A DNA stretch of 64,000 nucleotides from Symbiodinium natans. Lineage: Eukaryota > Sar > Dinophyceae > Suessiales > Symbiodiniaceae. Of this stretch, positions 22,801-32,484 are shown piece by piece (the first letter of the stretch is position 1; every line of letters starts with the position of its first letter). The translations under genes and the position numbers were made by a program. The notes under the pieces are model-generated. The model saw only the letters and a program-made list of their open reading frames with translations. It did not search any database and was not told the origin of the DNA. The DNA lies in the NCBI GenBank assembly GCA_905221605.1, contig CAJNDS010000084.1, positions 93,501-157,500 of the forward strand, given 5' to 3'.

Positions 22801-24610
22801 ACAAGGTAACGCACCGCGAAACGACCTGCACGTTAGCAGGGCTTGTTTTTCAGGTATTTTGGTAGTTTTGCCGAGGGAAAACGACGATTTCGGCTTGAGA
22901 TTGTTTTGGGGGAAGGGCGAACCTTGCGCACTTGCCCAAGTTTTGGGGCCATTTTCTTATTCAGTTTGTGACTGTGGGAAGCTTGCTTTTTGTGTTTTGA
23001 GGCGAAAACCACGGTTTGGTGTAAGGTCTGATGGTCGTTTGCAAACACGTCTTCACGGTTTTCCGGATAAAACTGCATTTTCTCAATGTTTGAAGTTTAG
23101 GTTTTTTTGGGTTTTTTGTGGTTTTCGGGTGCATCATAGTTTACGAAAATTTGTGGCCGCGGCCCTGTATGTTTGTAGAATCAAGCAAAAACGCTGTAAA
23201 TAGCAGAGTTTGCGGCATGTTCGCAAAATGCATGAACAGTTGTGACAACGCGTCTGGTTGCGGAAACATCAACATACTCTCGCAATATGTTTCTTTTGCA
23301 AGGCAAACACGCTGAACATTCCAGTGTTGCGGGCATGTTCGCAGAAGATTTGTGACAGTGCGTCTTGTTCCAGAAACGTCAAACAGCACCCGTTCCCCCG
23401 AGATCCGCAAAGAACCCCGAAGCACCTGAAAACAAGCAAAACCCGCGGGTCAATTGGTACTGCGTTAGCAAAAAGTGAACACCTGTTGACGGTTACGCTG
23501 CAGAACCGCCCAAACCGTGTAAACTGAGGGATGCTTAGGTATGCTTAAGATTGCTTAAGGTTTTTTTGACACCTGAGCATGTGGCACCTGGACCTGGGAG
23601 AAGGCCACGCGCAGGGCCTCATCCGGCCCAGCGATGAGCGAACCCTGGCCTTGGCACTGAAAGGGCTTGATTCAACAGAATCGGCGGTTTGCCAGGGATG
23701 TTGGGAGAGTGCCGCTCGCAAAGCCCTTCTGAGTTGAAAACTGCCGGGCTGCTGACCAAATAAACTCTCGGGAAGCACACTTCGTGCATAGCCCGCACAG
23801 TGGTGGCCTGCAAACAAGTGTCATTGCATTCACAGCCATGGTTGGGAAACAGCGCCACAAAGACACGAAGCTTTCGACTCCTTTCGAGGTAGCTTCCTGC
23901 AGAATACAAGGGCTCTGGAAATCAAGACCTCTGCTAGCCAAAGGACAGGGCTTACGTCGTAAAATGATAGTGATCCCCCTTGTCTGTCTTCAACCATTCG
24001 TCCCTATTCCAAGTTTTTTCCTCACATGAAATGCTGTGTAACCAGGTCTGAGCCAGGTACTGCATGCACGCCAGTCTCAGCCGTGACTTGCCCTAGCCAT
24101 CCAATGAAGTCCCAAGTCCCACCTGCTTGTCCGTGGCCATCGAACACTCCGTACAATGCCTGGCGCGCCCAAGAAATATAACTACAGAGCACTGAGGCCT
24201 GAGCCTGTCAACTGAAGGAAGCTGACATACAGTACTGTACATTGTCCAACCACAGATCTTATTAATCTGCAAGAGCGAGCAGGGTCCCAGGGTCATTTGC
24301 GCAATTGGGGCGCACGGCGTGTCTGTATGCTCTTACTGTGGCATGCCATGCTGTCCCTTCCGCATGACAGGGCCAAGTAGCAATGTGGCCGTTGTTTGCC
24401 AGGGAATGCCTTGCCAACACAAAGTCGTCCTGAAGTGACGCGAAGGTTCAATTGCCAAGTCTGCATCTATTTCGTGATGTGTGTCTGCTCGGCCCTGACC
24501 ATCAAGTCCTGGTTAGGCACGCCCGCGTCAGCCTCGTTGCGCGGCAGTGTCGCGTTACTCAACCGGTCTGACCATGGTGAGCGTAGTTGCCTGATCCTGC
24601 CTTCATCTTC
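14353..24610 (-). CDS. Split gene for a PP2C (PPM) family Ser/Thr protein phosphatase
   Basis: PP2C enzymes are Mg/Mn-dependent serine/threonine phosphatases. At least thirteen short blocks on the minus strand, read from high to low coordinates, spell the family motifs in canonical order: PNQ|DDF, YGVFDGHG, DEALRVAF, SGTTATVAL, LYVANVGDSRA, RPDD-LAEAERI, GEVRRL, SRIFAPGQGD|WPAMALSRSLG, GVSAEPE, DEMLILGTDG, ARRRW and VDDITAIAV before a TGA stop. Exons G to H to I to J join in phase, and the joins recreate continuous family sequence. Introns use GT, GC and apparently GA donors, as known from dinoflagellates. The largest gaps are 2.4 kb (E-F) and 3.3 kb (K-L). Two features are odd: SRSLG is followed by Ala where a metal-binding Asp is expected, and TDG is followed by AATF where VWEF or similar is usual. 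The start codon and a few exons (E-F, K-L) are not located. The family call is firm; activity is doubtful. Confidence 0.85.
15034..15897 (-). CDS. Longest open frame (287 codons), overlaps PP2C exon L
   Basis: By my estimate an open run of this length is expected about once in a hundred such windows. Its last 18 codons are the PP2C exon L candidate in the same phase. Most of the rest has no recognisable domain and contains several possible acceptor sites, so it may be an intron that happens to be open, an extended exon, or an unrelated sequence. The plus strand also carries a 126-codon frame at 15,508-15,888. Confidence 0.35.
   Translation of the reverse strand: MSASHLAQFCERRRRRIHVSDARPLEPETCILWWMAWVAPQRDVRQGAARILPNDFQCEKHCARNGHRATLEPRRKQTDVRAQFAYKQSLGLGNMLVTMPAKSKQTTTVCKIDQLRHGCMLHHAPLFPGHVLNSGRLWNLVTVTISISSVSHRYGRSEQGSTIAFESQLRAILGLTSQILSAAPVVELLFCGPGHQLLGQLLVSINPVLANHPRATHDTHPGCRAVLTDTSDMYRIAVPRHLSFMSLSEYIWPRRCVRKPIQNPLPLFQEVCAIARRRWARSTGALA
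15036..15090 (-). CDS. PP2C exon L candidate (EVCAIARRRWARSTG)
   Basis: The acceptor CTCTTCCAG at 15,091 is followed by EVCAIARRRWARSTGALA. A helix ending in A..RW shortly before the DDIT motif is typical of the PP2C C-terminus. A donor at GAGATT (GA type) makes it phase-compatible with exon M; a stronger GTGAGA donor two bases upstream would not. It lies at the end of an 864-nt open minus frame (15,034-15,897) in the same phase, so its 5' limit is uncertain. Confidence 0.5.
16711..16819 (-). pseudogene. Ankyrin-repeat fragment with frameshift
   Basis: On the minus strand VESSTPLSMAAQ runs into TGA, and the frame one base on continues EKGNLEVPRLLLQKGAVKN. Together these match one ankyrin repeat (TPL..AA..G..EV.RLLL..GA..N) interrupted by extra bases around 16,780-16,783. 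Ankyrin repeats are protein-binding helices and are very common in dinoflagellate proteomes. It lies in the 3.3-kb gap between PP2C exons K and L, with no intact neighbour repeats seen, so a decayed or transposed fragment is the simplest reading. A splice artefact at this point is the alternative. Confidence 0.5.
17115..17157 (+). repeat. (GA)18 followed by poly-A
   Basis: GA units run to about 17,150, then a short A run. Confidence 0.95.
18213..18244 (+). repeat. Short TTTAGCG-type tandem repeat
   Basis: Three to four TTTAGCG-like units, one base different from the TTTAGGG telomere unit. Confidence 0.6.
18433..18514 (-). CDS. PP2C exon K (SDEMLILGTDG)
   Basis: After AAAGAG at 18,515 the frame reads VASVRIARGSDEMLILGTDG, then AATFCGGG, up to a GT donor (GTTCAT). 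DE-x-LIL-x-TDG is the PP2C motif whose Asp (Asp282 in human PP2C alpha) binds metal. The usual next residues, V/L-W-E/D-F/V, are replaced by AATF. Either the exon really ends right after TDG, or this conserved tryptophan is lost. Confidence 0.7.
18733..18807 (-). CDS. PP2C exon J (PAMALSRSLGA..GVSAEPE), Asp to Ala
   Basis: The acceptor is CTGCCAG at 18,808. The exon reads WPAMALSRSLGA, then SVAATCGVSAEPE, matching the P-G-L-A-M-S-R-S-L-G-D...G-V-x-A-E-P-E block of PP2C. The codon after SRSLG is GCT (Ala) where the family has GAY (Asp), the residue equivalent to metal-binding Asp239 of human PP2C alpha. I end it before GCACGT (a GC donor) because this gives the usual spacing to exon K. The frame stays open to 18,682, where GTAGTC offers a GT donor, adding 17 residues. 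Confidence 0.85.
19036..19103 (-). CDS. PP2C exon I (GEVRRLRPGAGTSRIFAPGQGD)
   Basis: The acceptor CCGCCAG at 19,104 and donor GTAGGG from 19,035 delimit 68 nt. The frame begins with the last two bases of a Gly codon, then GEVRRLRPG and SRIFAPGQGD. GGEV...R(V/I)F..G is the stretch leading to the LAMSR motif in PP2C. It exits in phase 0, and the next exon continues with WPAMALSRSLG, recreating the usual G-Q-x-Y-P-G-L-A-M-S-R order. Confidence 0.85.
19406..19488 (-). CDS. PP2C exon H (RPDDLAEAERIASEG)
   Basis: The acceptor GCTCAG at 19,489 is followed by one base that completes the codon from exon G, then LEASNLTQSASARPDD and LAEAERIASEG. LT....RPDD..E.ERI matches the PP2C segment LT-x-DH-x-P-x-x-x-E-x-x-RI, except that the usual DH is not present. 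Donor GCAAGG gives the coordinates used here; GCGGCA three bases earlier would give RIASEGGEV, which fits family spacing slightly better. Confidence 0.85.
19785..19838 (+). repeat. (TA)n / TATG microsatellite
   Basis: About 50 bp in the intron between PP2C exons G and H. Confidence 0.9.
20674..20741 (-). CDS. PP2C exon G (GESWLYVANVGDSRA)
   Basis: This 68-nt exon contains an intact LYVANVGDSRA, a hallmark of PP2C whose Asp lies close to the metal site. The acceptor is CGCGCAG at 20,742 and the donor is GTAAGG from 20,673, the best canonical donor in the gene. It leaves a two-base overhang (AG) that exon H completes with its first base. Confidence 0.92.
21104..21148 (-). CDS. PP2C exon F (DFDTETSGTTATVAL)
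   Basis: SGTTATVAL is the conserved PP2C strand immediately before the VANVGDSRA motif. The exon may start at GAC (21,148) or one codon earlier, after GCAAGGCAG. Upstream the frame stays open and reads AAITNLVARQQ, which also fits the family, so the true start could be further out. Ending before GAGCTG (a GA donor) gives GTTATVAL joined to GESWLYVANVGDSRA with canonical spacing; a GT donor lies 12 nt downstream as an alternative. Confidence 0.8.
22041..22080 (+). repeat. TATA/CATA microsatellite
   Basis: Degenerate ATACATATAT repeats, in the PP2C E-F intron. Confidence 0.8.
23209..23383 (+). repeat. Diverged direct repeat, period about 115 bp
   Basis: TTTGCGGCATGTTCGCA...TTGTGACA.CGCGTCTGG.TGCGGAAACATCAA at 23,209-23,272 recurs with changes at 23,327-23,383. 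It lies in the PP2C E-F intron. Confidence 0.55.
23594..23656 (-). CDS. PP2C exon E (DEALRVAFSQ)
   Basis: The exon is 63 nt and phase 0 at both ends. The acceptor is CCTTTCAG at 23,657 and the donor is GTCCAG from 23,593. It encodes CQGQGSLIAGPDEALRVAFSQ without its last residue in one stretch. The EAL..AF pattern matches the helix that precedes the SGTTA strand in PP2C proteins. One further exon may be missing between E and F, because the usual spacing to SGTT is about 20 residues. Confidence 0.65.
23808..23896 (-). CDS. PP2C exon D, probable helical segment
   Basis: The acceptor CTGCAG at 23,897 is followed by a frame reading GSYLERSRKLRVFVALFPNH that accepts the one-base overhang of exon C. 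If it ends at CAG before GCCACC (a GC donor), the length is 89 nt and the exit is phase 0, as exon E requires. This part of PP2C is poorly conserved, so the assignment rests on phase, splice signals and position. Confidence 0.45.
24123..24159 (-). CDS. PP2C exon C (ALYGVFDGHGQAG)
   Basis: This 37-nt exon encodes YGVFDGHG, the most diagnostic PP2C signature. Its Asp coordinates both metals of the active site in characterised family members. The acceptor is GCGCCAG at 24,160, and the donor is GTGGGA from 24,122. It starts in phase 0 and ends after one base of the next codon, which fits the entry phase of exon D. Confidence 0.9.
24382..24429 (-). CDS. PP2C exon B (DDFVLARHSLANNGHI)
   Basis: The acceptor reads CACTTCAG, and the exon opens with GACGAC, completing NQDD with exon A. 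DDFVLAR fits the beta strand after the first acidic motif. The block ends before GCTACT, a GC donor, and is phase 0 at both ends (48 nt). It runs straight into ALYGVFDGHG of exon C, matching the usual spacing between the NQD motif and the DGHG motif. Confidence 0.75.
24509..24610 (-). CDS. PP2C exon A, N-terminal part ending in GVPNQ
   Basis: The minus strand is open here and ends with ADAGVPNQ. PNQD/NQDD is the usual lead-in to the first metal-site motif of many protist and bacterial PP2Cs. The reading frame continues into exon B to give PNQ-DDFVLAR. The donor side reads CAG followed by GACTTG, so this junction would be a GA-AG intron. The 5' edge is uncertain: an AG lies near 24,610 and an in-frame stop lies just beyond it. 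An initiating Met was not identified, so one or more upstream exons are likely. Confidence 0.6.
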
Positions 24611-25964
24611 AGTTTAGATTTCAAGCTTCATCTTGCCCATTCCCACGCAAGAGGCATTCCGCTTGGCATCATATCTACAATTTCATCTACTGCTGGCCCA
24701 CGTTGAGGCAGCAGCACGACGCCCGCGCGTGCACACAAAGGCCACACCTGGCGTTGATTGAAAGTCTTGGTGTCGGACACGCTTATTTTGGATCTACATG
24801 TTGAGGGTATTCGAAGACGGGTTTCATACACCGCCTAGTAGAACCAGCAAACAATTGTCGGCATCAACTCTTAACGATGCATGACTTCCCGGCGAAGAGC
24901 ACCAGAAATAGAACCTGTCTGCATTCTACAATAACTCATCTTCCTCTCGGGAGGCATTCACGTGCCTCGCGAACGAGCACAAGCCACCGCATCCTCCGAC
25001 GTACAGCTGGTGACAGTGAAGACTGTGACGAATGCACCCATCACGATCACTGAGAGCATCTGAGACGGTGCCGCTTGAGTCCTCTGGAAAGCAGGAGACT
25101 AACTTCGGGGCGAAGTCGGTTTGATCCGCCATCCGGTCATATTGGCCTCAGGCTCACAACCATTGTGCAGATTTGTGCAGATGCTGCTTGAGTTTGTGGA
25201 CTAGTAGATATAGTGCATCCTCTCCCTGTGCGTGCCAGCTTTAAGAAAGTTCTGAGCTCAGTGGCCTTGAACGACATATTCCCAAGACCTGCGCTGGGGA
25301 GGGTTGTGTGGGGCATCAGGGATGGCTTCAAAGACTGAAGTGCCTAAAGGAAACCCACATCTACCGACCCTCAGTGGCGGACGCACTTGTTTGGGAGATT
25401 GATAACAGGGGGCGTTCTTTCAGAGGTGCAAAGCAAAAAAAGGGTGCGCGCCCCTAGGTACTACCAGCAGCGCAAACCTGCACAGCAAATCACTGGCTTC
25501 CCTTCTCCACGCGCAGCCAGGCGCTGGCAGTGCGGCACTGTCAGTGCTGCACCGTTTAAGCAAAAGTGTTCTGCTCATGTGACAAGTTCCAGTGTCAGCG
25601 TATCGGCATCCTTTTCGACATATCTTGCTGCATTTTAATGAACCGACATTGGGCACATCTGCACCTGCGATTTCATCACATCACAAATGCCAATGGAACC
25701 CGTCGACGTCTGAGCTTTTCTTCCTAAAGCTACAACACGGCTAAGAAAACAGTCGTCCAAAGCACCCACGTCAACACCTGGGCGCGATCAATGCATCTGG
25801 CGGTTCATGGTGCTTGGCTGCAAATCAGGGTTTATCATTACAAGTTGGAGAGGGTTGTGGATGACGCGCCTGTGATCTCGACAAGCTTGCATTGGGACGA
25901 CGCTTTGCCAAGCACATACATGTACAGCCTGTGAGAGCGCTTCAAAAGGCTTGAATGTGTGTGT

Positions 25965-25979
25965 GGGGGGGGGGGGGGG
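25965..25979 (+). repeat. Poly-G run
   Basis: Fifteen G after a short (GT)n. Confidence 0.9.
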
Positions 25980-26659
25980 TCGGCCGGTGCAGGTAGTGAG
26001 CAGACACGAAGTATAAAGAGACACATACACAGCACGCCCAGCCCAAATCATAAAACCCCGACAGATCTGGGGAGACGACCCTTTGTCATCCAAGTTTCGA
26101 CAACACATCATTCAGAGAAATTCTGCGTCCCCGTGCAACGTCCAACTGCGTAGCGCAGCAACCTTCAGGTTCTCAACTTGTACCTCCAGACTTAGTGACT
26201 TTCTCGATGGCAGTTTTGGGGACCCTAAAGCCCGTAAAGCCCTGAACCCAGACAATCCCAAGACTTGGGCGAAGGGGCGGAGGCGGTGTACGTGACGAGC
26301 AAGAGCCGTGCAGTTTCCTTCAGCCAAAGACGATGCCAAGGTCTACATCTGCAGAGCCCCCGGACAGCAGTGACATGCGGTTACCATCTGCTGCTGGGGT
26401 GCAGTTTCATTCGTGGATTCAGCCTAACTGATAACAAAAAACAGGGTGGAGATGATGTTGCCAAGCTTATCGGCTGCCAGCTGGGCGCTGCACTTCGTAT
26501 TTACACCATGCACATCGCATGATTCACTTCTCTGGCGACATAGATTCAGTAGGACAGCGAGCGCAACTGTCTGCTCTGACTGTTTGTGCTTACCAGTGAC
26601 CCCTTGCTTGACATCAAGGGAACAGCTGAACCCAGATGTCGTTGTACATGCTTATCTAT

Positions 26660-26780
26660 GCATATATATATATATGTATATGAATTTGTATTTACTTAAA
26701 CTTATTGACATTGTATCACACACACACACGCGCACACACACACACACATACACAGATATATATATATATATATATATATG
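26660..26780 (+). repeat. Compound (TA)n / (CA)n / (TA)n microsatellite
   Basis: Two TA blocks flank a (CA)n block of about 33 bp. Confidence 0.95.
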
Positions 26781-29700
26781 TAATCAGGCGCTCCACGGCC
26801 CCCACCCCCCCCAAGCTATGGCATCTCCTTGTCCTCCCGCCCCCCTTCCCCCCCGAACACATGTCCGCCAGCGCCTTCGAGGTTGGACAGGTGGAAAGGT
26901 CGGACTACCACAACCTATGCCCTCTGCCCCAACCCGAGTGCTTTGACAAGAAACCTTATACTTCTTGACAAGAACTTCTTGAGAAAGCAGCACATGTTCA
27001 TCGAGGGCCAGTCAACATATCTGTTCGAGATCAAACCTCCAAAATGACAGTACCTCTACTTTCTTGCCGCTACCTTGAAGAGCAACTCAATCGCAATGAC
27101 GACTGCTTGCGGCATGCCTTCTCAGCACTTCCGGAAACCTGAGCCACCCATGCTACATGCATGCAAAGGATTGGATTTAGGGCTGGCACCCGCAGAGCTG
27201 GCTGGACTGCGCGAACTTCCAGTGATTCATTTAAGGTTTTGTGATTTCAAGTCCACTTTGCACACCCCGAGCCGACGATCGGCACACGCCTCGCCGTGCT
27301 TCCCTTGACCCGCACTGCGTTTGCTCTTTTTTGGGTGTTCCTTTTGTGGATCTTTCGCAATGAGAACCTTCTGCGACAAATTGGTGTGTTCACCTTTAGC
27401 GGATCTACCCCTAGCCCTCGAATACTGTCGCAACAAATCGGCGTGCTAAGTCTCACGGACTTATTCAGAAACCTACATCTGGCAACAACGCGCACCACCC
27501 GGTCGCATGTGCTTTTCCTTGGGCGCGTTTTGCAACGTTTGGCTTGGTCCGGCATCATCAAAGGTGGTGCTGGCCGACAACCTGGCAACCTAGCATTTGG
27601 CACCCTCCGCTTTACACCCGAACTCCATGGACTTCCGAAATCCGGAAACAACTCATACTACGAGCTTCCCAGCTCTCAGACTCCTGCAGACTCCATGAGT
27701 CAACGCCCTCATACTTGACATCCGACCCAGACATCGCAAGACATCTAGACCTAGAGCAACAGGCTTGAAATCCTCGACATCTAGACCTCGATCCAGAGCA
27801 CCCCGGATCCACAAGCCTCAGATGCCCCGAGATCCTCAAAGTCCGTTTCAGCCCAGGTCGAGGGTTTTGTTGAGGAGATGGGGGCTGAAATCCTGAAACC
27901 TAAACCATCCTTCACAATGGTGTTGGTTGCGGCCAGGGCACCCCGGCCATGACGGAGAGATTGATCATCGGAGGTCCGCAGGTTTGAAGGAGGAGTGTCC
28001 TTGGAGTTTGTTGATCCTATGTCCTACGAGATTTTCGCTTGTGGTAGCGTAAGGAGCGGAATGTATCGGGTGATGTTTGGGTGTTCCTGTTTCTCTTTGT
28101 GGGCTTCACCCTTCAACCCCAAACTCCTGGCGCATCCTACGGGTAGAGCCCATGAGCAGCTCTATAGTTCATCAGCTGATTCAGCTGATGACGCATGTCC
28201 GCCAATGCTTACACGGTTTCCTGGCTTATGTGTCAGCGTTGGCTGCCCCAGCTTATGCGTCAACTGAAGTTGAAGAAGAAACTCTCGAATGTCCTGTGCA
28301 AACAGCGAAGGCTGAGACTGTGAGTACCTAAGGCCACTTTAAATTAAATCCTGCAGACCCTGTTCATCAGCACCATGAAGCTCCCTTCCCTCGCCGTGGT
28401 GCATGAGGACCAGAGGGTCCGTCACGCCACACAACTTCTTCAGACCATGAACCTGAGATGCGCTGCTGGTGCTCGGATAGGGATTTTCTCAATCCCCCCA
28501 GTGTGCCGAGAGGGGCGGGGAAAGTCTCAACACGAAAGCAGCTCGCCAGTGCCACGAGCTTTGGAGTTCATGATTAAAGACTTTTCCGCACTATCCCGTC
28601 ACAACTCACAACCCTTGCAAATCGGTAGCGCGCAAAGCCCTGCTGCAATGGAGCTGCCAAACGGCTGATCGCAAATGCACCGCACATTTCTTTGTGAAGC
28701 TTTTGGATGTTAGAACGTCGACTTAAACTGATGTCGGAACGGACCCATGTGATGTTGAAATTGATCAAAACCGCCAGCTACGGCGGGGTCTGTCCAGCAA
28801 CTGGATTTCAGACCCTCAAAGCAGGGCGTGTTGTCCAAATATCCTGTTGTTCTGTAGAGCCACCGCAGCCTATAAATCGGACCCCAGGAAGCTGGTAATC
28901 AGGTAGCCTTCGGAAACTTAAGGCATCTAGCCGCCGGCATGTGCGCACACAGCTTGTTGTTTTTCATTGGTTTTGTTCTTTCTCGCTTCGATGCGCGAGT
29001 GCAGTGACAGTTTGCCTACCACGAGTCTACTTGAAGCAAACCCCACACGGCATCCTCCAGACACACGGATTCACCTAATGGAATTTCTGTGAGTTTCTTA
29101 CAGGGACCACCCATGTAATCCCTTCCCCCAACACCCCTTTTTGTCCCTTCTTAAATCCAGGCCTCGTGCCGAATGCCGGCTAAGCACACTGCGAAGCGAG
29201 ATGAGCAGCACTCGTGGCTACACAATCACTTCAGCAACCTTCTGAATGCACTCGGGGGAAACAGTCTGTATGAGTACGACTTGGGAGAAACTTTGAAACA
29301 CTTAATCACATATCCACTTCTGTCATGGCACGAAGATTCATAACACTCTCGAGAAGTACAAACGACGAAGCGAACGCCGCATATTGCATCCGAACATGAC
29401 CTAGAAAAGTCCAGAGCTCTTGGTGGACAGAGGCCCCGGAGCCACAGGGCCAAGTATTGGCTGCCATGCACTTCAGCTATCCAGCATGTAGCCCACTGCA
29501 CATTCAAAGAAGCATACGCGCAGGAGAACAGCCACGGTACATTCTGAAGGAGCATGTTCTGCCACCGGGCCCATGTTCCCTCACGCAGCGCACCATGCCC
29601 TTCCGTTTCCGCTCTTGAGCATGTGTCATCAAATGCTCCAGCAACTGAGGTCCCCCCCGAAAACATCAGCAGCAGTGTTCATGAACCAGCGATATGGAGT

Positions 29701-29939
29701 GTTTGAGAGGCCTCCCTGAAATCTCTGCACACTATGAAAGGAAAGGGGTGTGCGTCTCAGGTCTCCGAAGAAAGTGCCCAATAAATCCGCAGCATCGCTC
29801 CCTCCACATGGTGACCACAAACCCGATGCACTCAGGCCATAGCTGTGTTACGTTTGAGGGTCGGGGGGATGAACAGCTTGAAGATAAACATCAATGATGT
29901 GACTTGCACACTGTATCGTTCGTATGTCTTGCGTAGTAT

Positions 29940-30213
29940 AGGGACCCCTAATACTAAAAAACCCTGCCAGCCCCTATGGGGGTTAGGGGGGGGTCGGAGG
30001 CCTGAGGCAGAAACCTGAACCCTGCCTCTGACAACCCCAAACCCTCAAGTTCCTCTGTCCCTGGGCTCAGGGTCTCCCAGAAAGCTACAATAAGGACGGG
30101 CTGTTCGTTCGCACATTCGACGAGAACCCCCCTTAATACTAAAATCCCTTTGGAGGTTTGTTTTGGAGGGTCTTAATGCTACGGAAAAAGGGGACTTTCA
30201 TATTAGGGGTAAG
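29940..30213. repeat. Inverted-repeat structure with ACCCCTAATA ends
   Basis: The left end GGACCCCTAATACTAAAAAA is mirrored at the right end by the complement of ATATTAGGGGTAAGGG. A third, related copy (CCCCTTAATACTAAAATCCC) lies inside at about 30,128-30,147. No flanking duplication was found. It may be a decayed MITE. Confidence 0.4.
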
Positions 30214-31140
30214 GGATTCACGGTTGTAGCATAAACGTAATTGCGTCATGCGCAATGGGATTTGATTTGCATCTTATTGCCGTATTTTCGGAGACACCCA
30301 CCAAACATCATCAATGTTTGGCCGAGATGCCAAGACGAGGCCCAGCAAGGGCCCAAAAAACTGGCCTCAGGTTTTGGGTCAATATGGCGGATTTGCTATC
30401 TGTGTCTATGCCAAGATATGGCACGATATCCAGCAATGGCCCGAATTCTGAGCAGTCCTTGCATGTGAGAGCTCGATCGTAGTTGTGGACTTGATCAAAC
30501 AACTTGACGCATAACTACACTTGCTCGCTCTCCCTGCAGAGCACGTGACGAAGCACCAGCACCGCGAGCACAGCCGACCGTGGAAGAGGTTCAGGGCCTG
30601 ACAGTGTGTTGCAGGGGCTGGCTCCTACAATGGAAAAAGCATACCGCGGAGACGGTGGCTCCACCCCAGTGTTCAGCTGGAGCGCCGCTCAGCATAGCAA
30701 CCGTCTCTCTTAGCGAGGGCTCCAGCAAAAGCTGCAAAACACGATGCTGTGCCATTTGCTAACTTCGGCAACAAAAGCGGGACTTCTTACAGTAGCGTCT
30801 ATGCAACCAGGTGGCACGCGCTGCTTGAAGACACCGCGGGGGCATTCTTTGTGCCACTCGCGCTTTGTGAACCTGCAATGCTGCCGGCACCAGCGCAACG
30901 ATGCCATGACATGGGCTCTGGATTAACCCAGCTGTGCAACCCAACAGCTGCTCCCAAGGCCAAACTGGCGTTCCGTTCCCTTCCTTTCTGTTCCGGCGGG
31001 TGTCCCATTCCGGTGCCTCTCCCTTCTGGCTCCTCTTTGGGCTTAGCCCCCCCCCCCACCTCTAGACATAGAAACCCAACCCTTCGGCGGTGGGAACTAG
31101 CCCACATTGTTCAGGATCCCCGAAAACCCCAAAATTGTTT

Positions 31141-31160
31141 GGGGGGTGGGGGGGGGGGGG
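31141..31160 (+). repeat. Poly-G run
   Basis: Nineteen G with one T interruption; a C run lies at 31,051-31,061. Confidence 0.85.
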
Positions 31161-32484
31161 GCCCCCGCACTAAACCGAGTCCAACATTAGATCGCTAGCA
31201 TGCGGCATTGCATGGTGTTTGCCGTTTTGCCTTTGGCTTCTAATCCCGAAAGCGCCTTCTTCGGCGTCACTTGGCTCCTGCGCAGCGCCAATCCTGAAGA
31301 AACTTTGGCCGGCCCACGCAAGGGTTGTGCAAGGAGTTGAACAAACAACCGTAGCACAATGGAACGTTGACTTTAAGTTGACACAAATGCCTCGCTGAAT
31401 CTGAGTGCAAGGACGCGCTCAATGAAAACCCTACAGCTTGCGACACGCTGTACAACAGCGACCCCCCAAACGGTTGTCAGGGAGCTTGCGGGTGTCTGGT
31501 GGCGCTGTGGGCGTCTGCAGCTTCTGGTATCCTGGGCGATTTTCAGGTTCTTGGAACAAAGTCTTCCACATGTTATGGGAGGCGTAGGACCGGAGGATGG
31601 CACCTCTCACCCCTACGGGCTGAGTCACAAAGCTCTTAGTCATTGTTTGCAGACTGTCCGCATGAGCTCCCGGCCAGTTGCAGAGGCGGCGCTGCTCACT
31701 TCGTGGAAGCTGCCATCTATCTGCAGAGATGGTTCCAGACCCAGTGCAGCTATTGCAGGGCGACATGCTTAAAGCATCTTCATGCTCAAAGCATCTTCAA
31801 GCTATACACAGAGCTTTTGAACAAACTATACAAGCGGGGCGATGCTCGCTTATCTCTTCTCGCCACTTCCAGTGATATCGTTTCTCAGCAATACGGCACA
31901 TCAGCAATCCCAAGCGGTATTTTGAGCGGATCCCCCACCAAAGGGCTGTCCAATTCGTCCCTCACCCAAAGCAGCTGAGCGAGGTTCAAATTGAAGTTTC
32001 CAATTTTTTTCCGGGTCCACTTTCTTTACAAAGAGCACATAACACTGCCTCAAACCCTGAGTCCCTGGGATTCAGTGAGCAAATCTCATGATGTTACAAA
32101 CAGTCAGCGCACGGTTAGAACTAAACTCCTCCCGAGGACTCCAGGGCTGCGGCGCCTTAGCGCCCAAGGCCACCAGCAGCAAAGGCACGGAACAGCGGCC
32201 AGCAAAGTCCAGCGCAGTCACGGCCTCTGAGACTGCGGTGAGCTTTTTCTTCTGTTTTGCTTCGCATTTCTTAATTCAAGAAAGGCTTAAGTTCACCCAT
32301 GAGGTCTGTAAGATTCTGTAAGCACCCTGATGTGACATTGAGTTTTCATCTAGTCACAGTATGAAATCAGAACTCTGTTGAGGGTTTTTCAAAACAAGCC
32401 GTCTCGTCAGAACCAGAAGCGTTCAAGTTCAAGTCTACCTAAAGGGCATGTATATTTTCTGTATAAATATAGATTTTTGCCCAG

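Noticed and set aside
22886-22900. DFGLR, like the kinase activation-loop start
   Set aside because: No catalytic HRD or APE motif in frame or in nearby phase-compatible blocks; the preceding residues are charged, not hydrophobic.
24396-24617. 73-codon plus frame opposite PP2C exons A and B
   Set aside because: Antisense of two motif-bearing exons.
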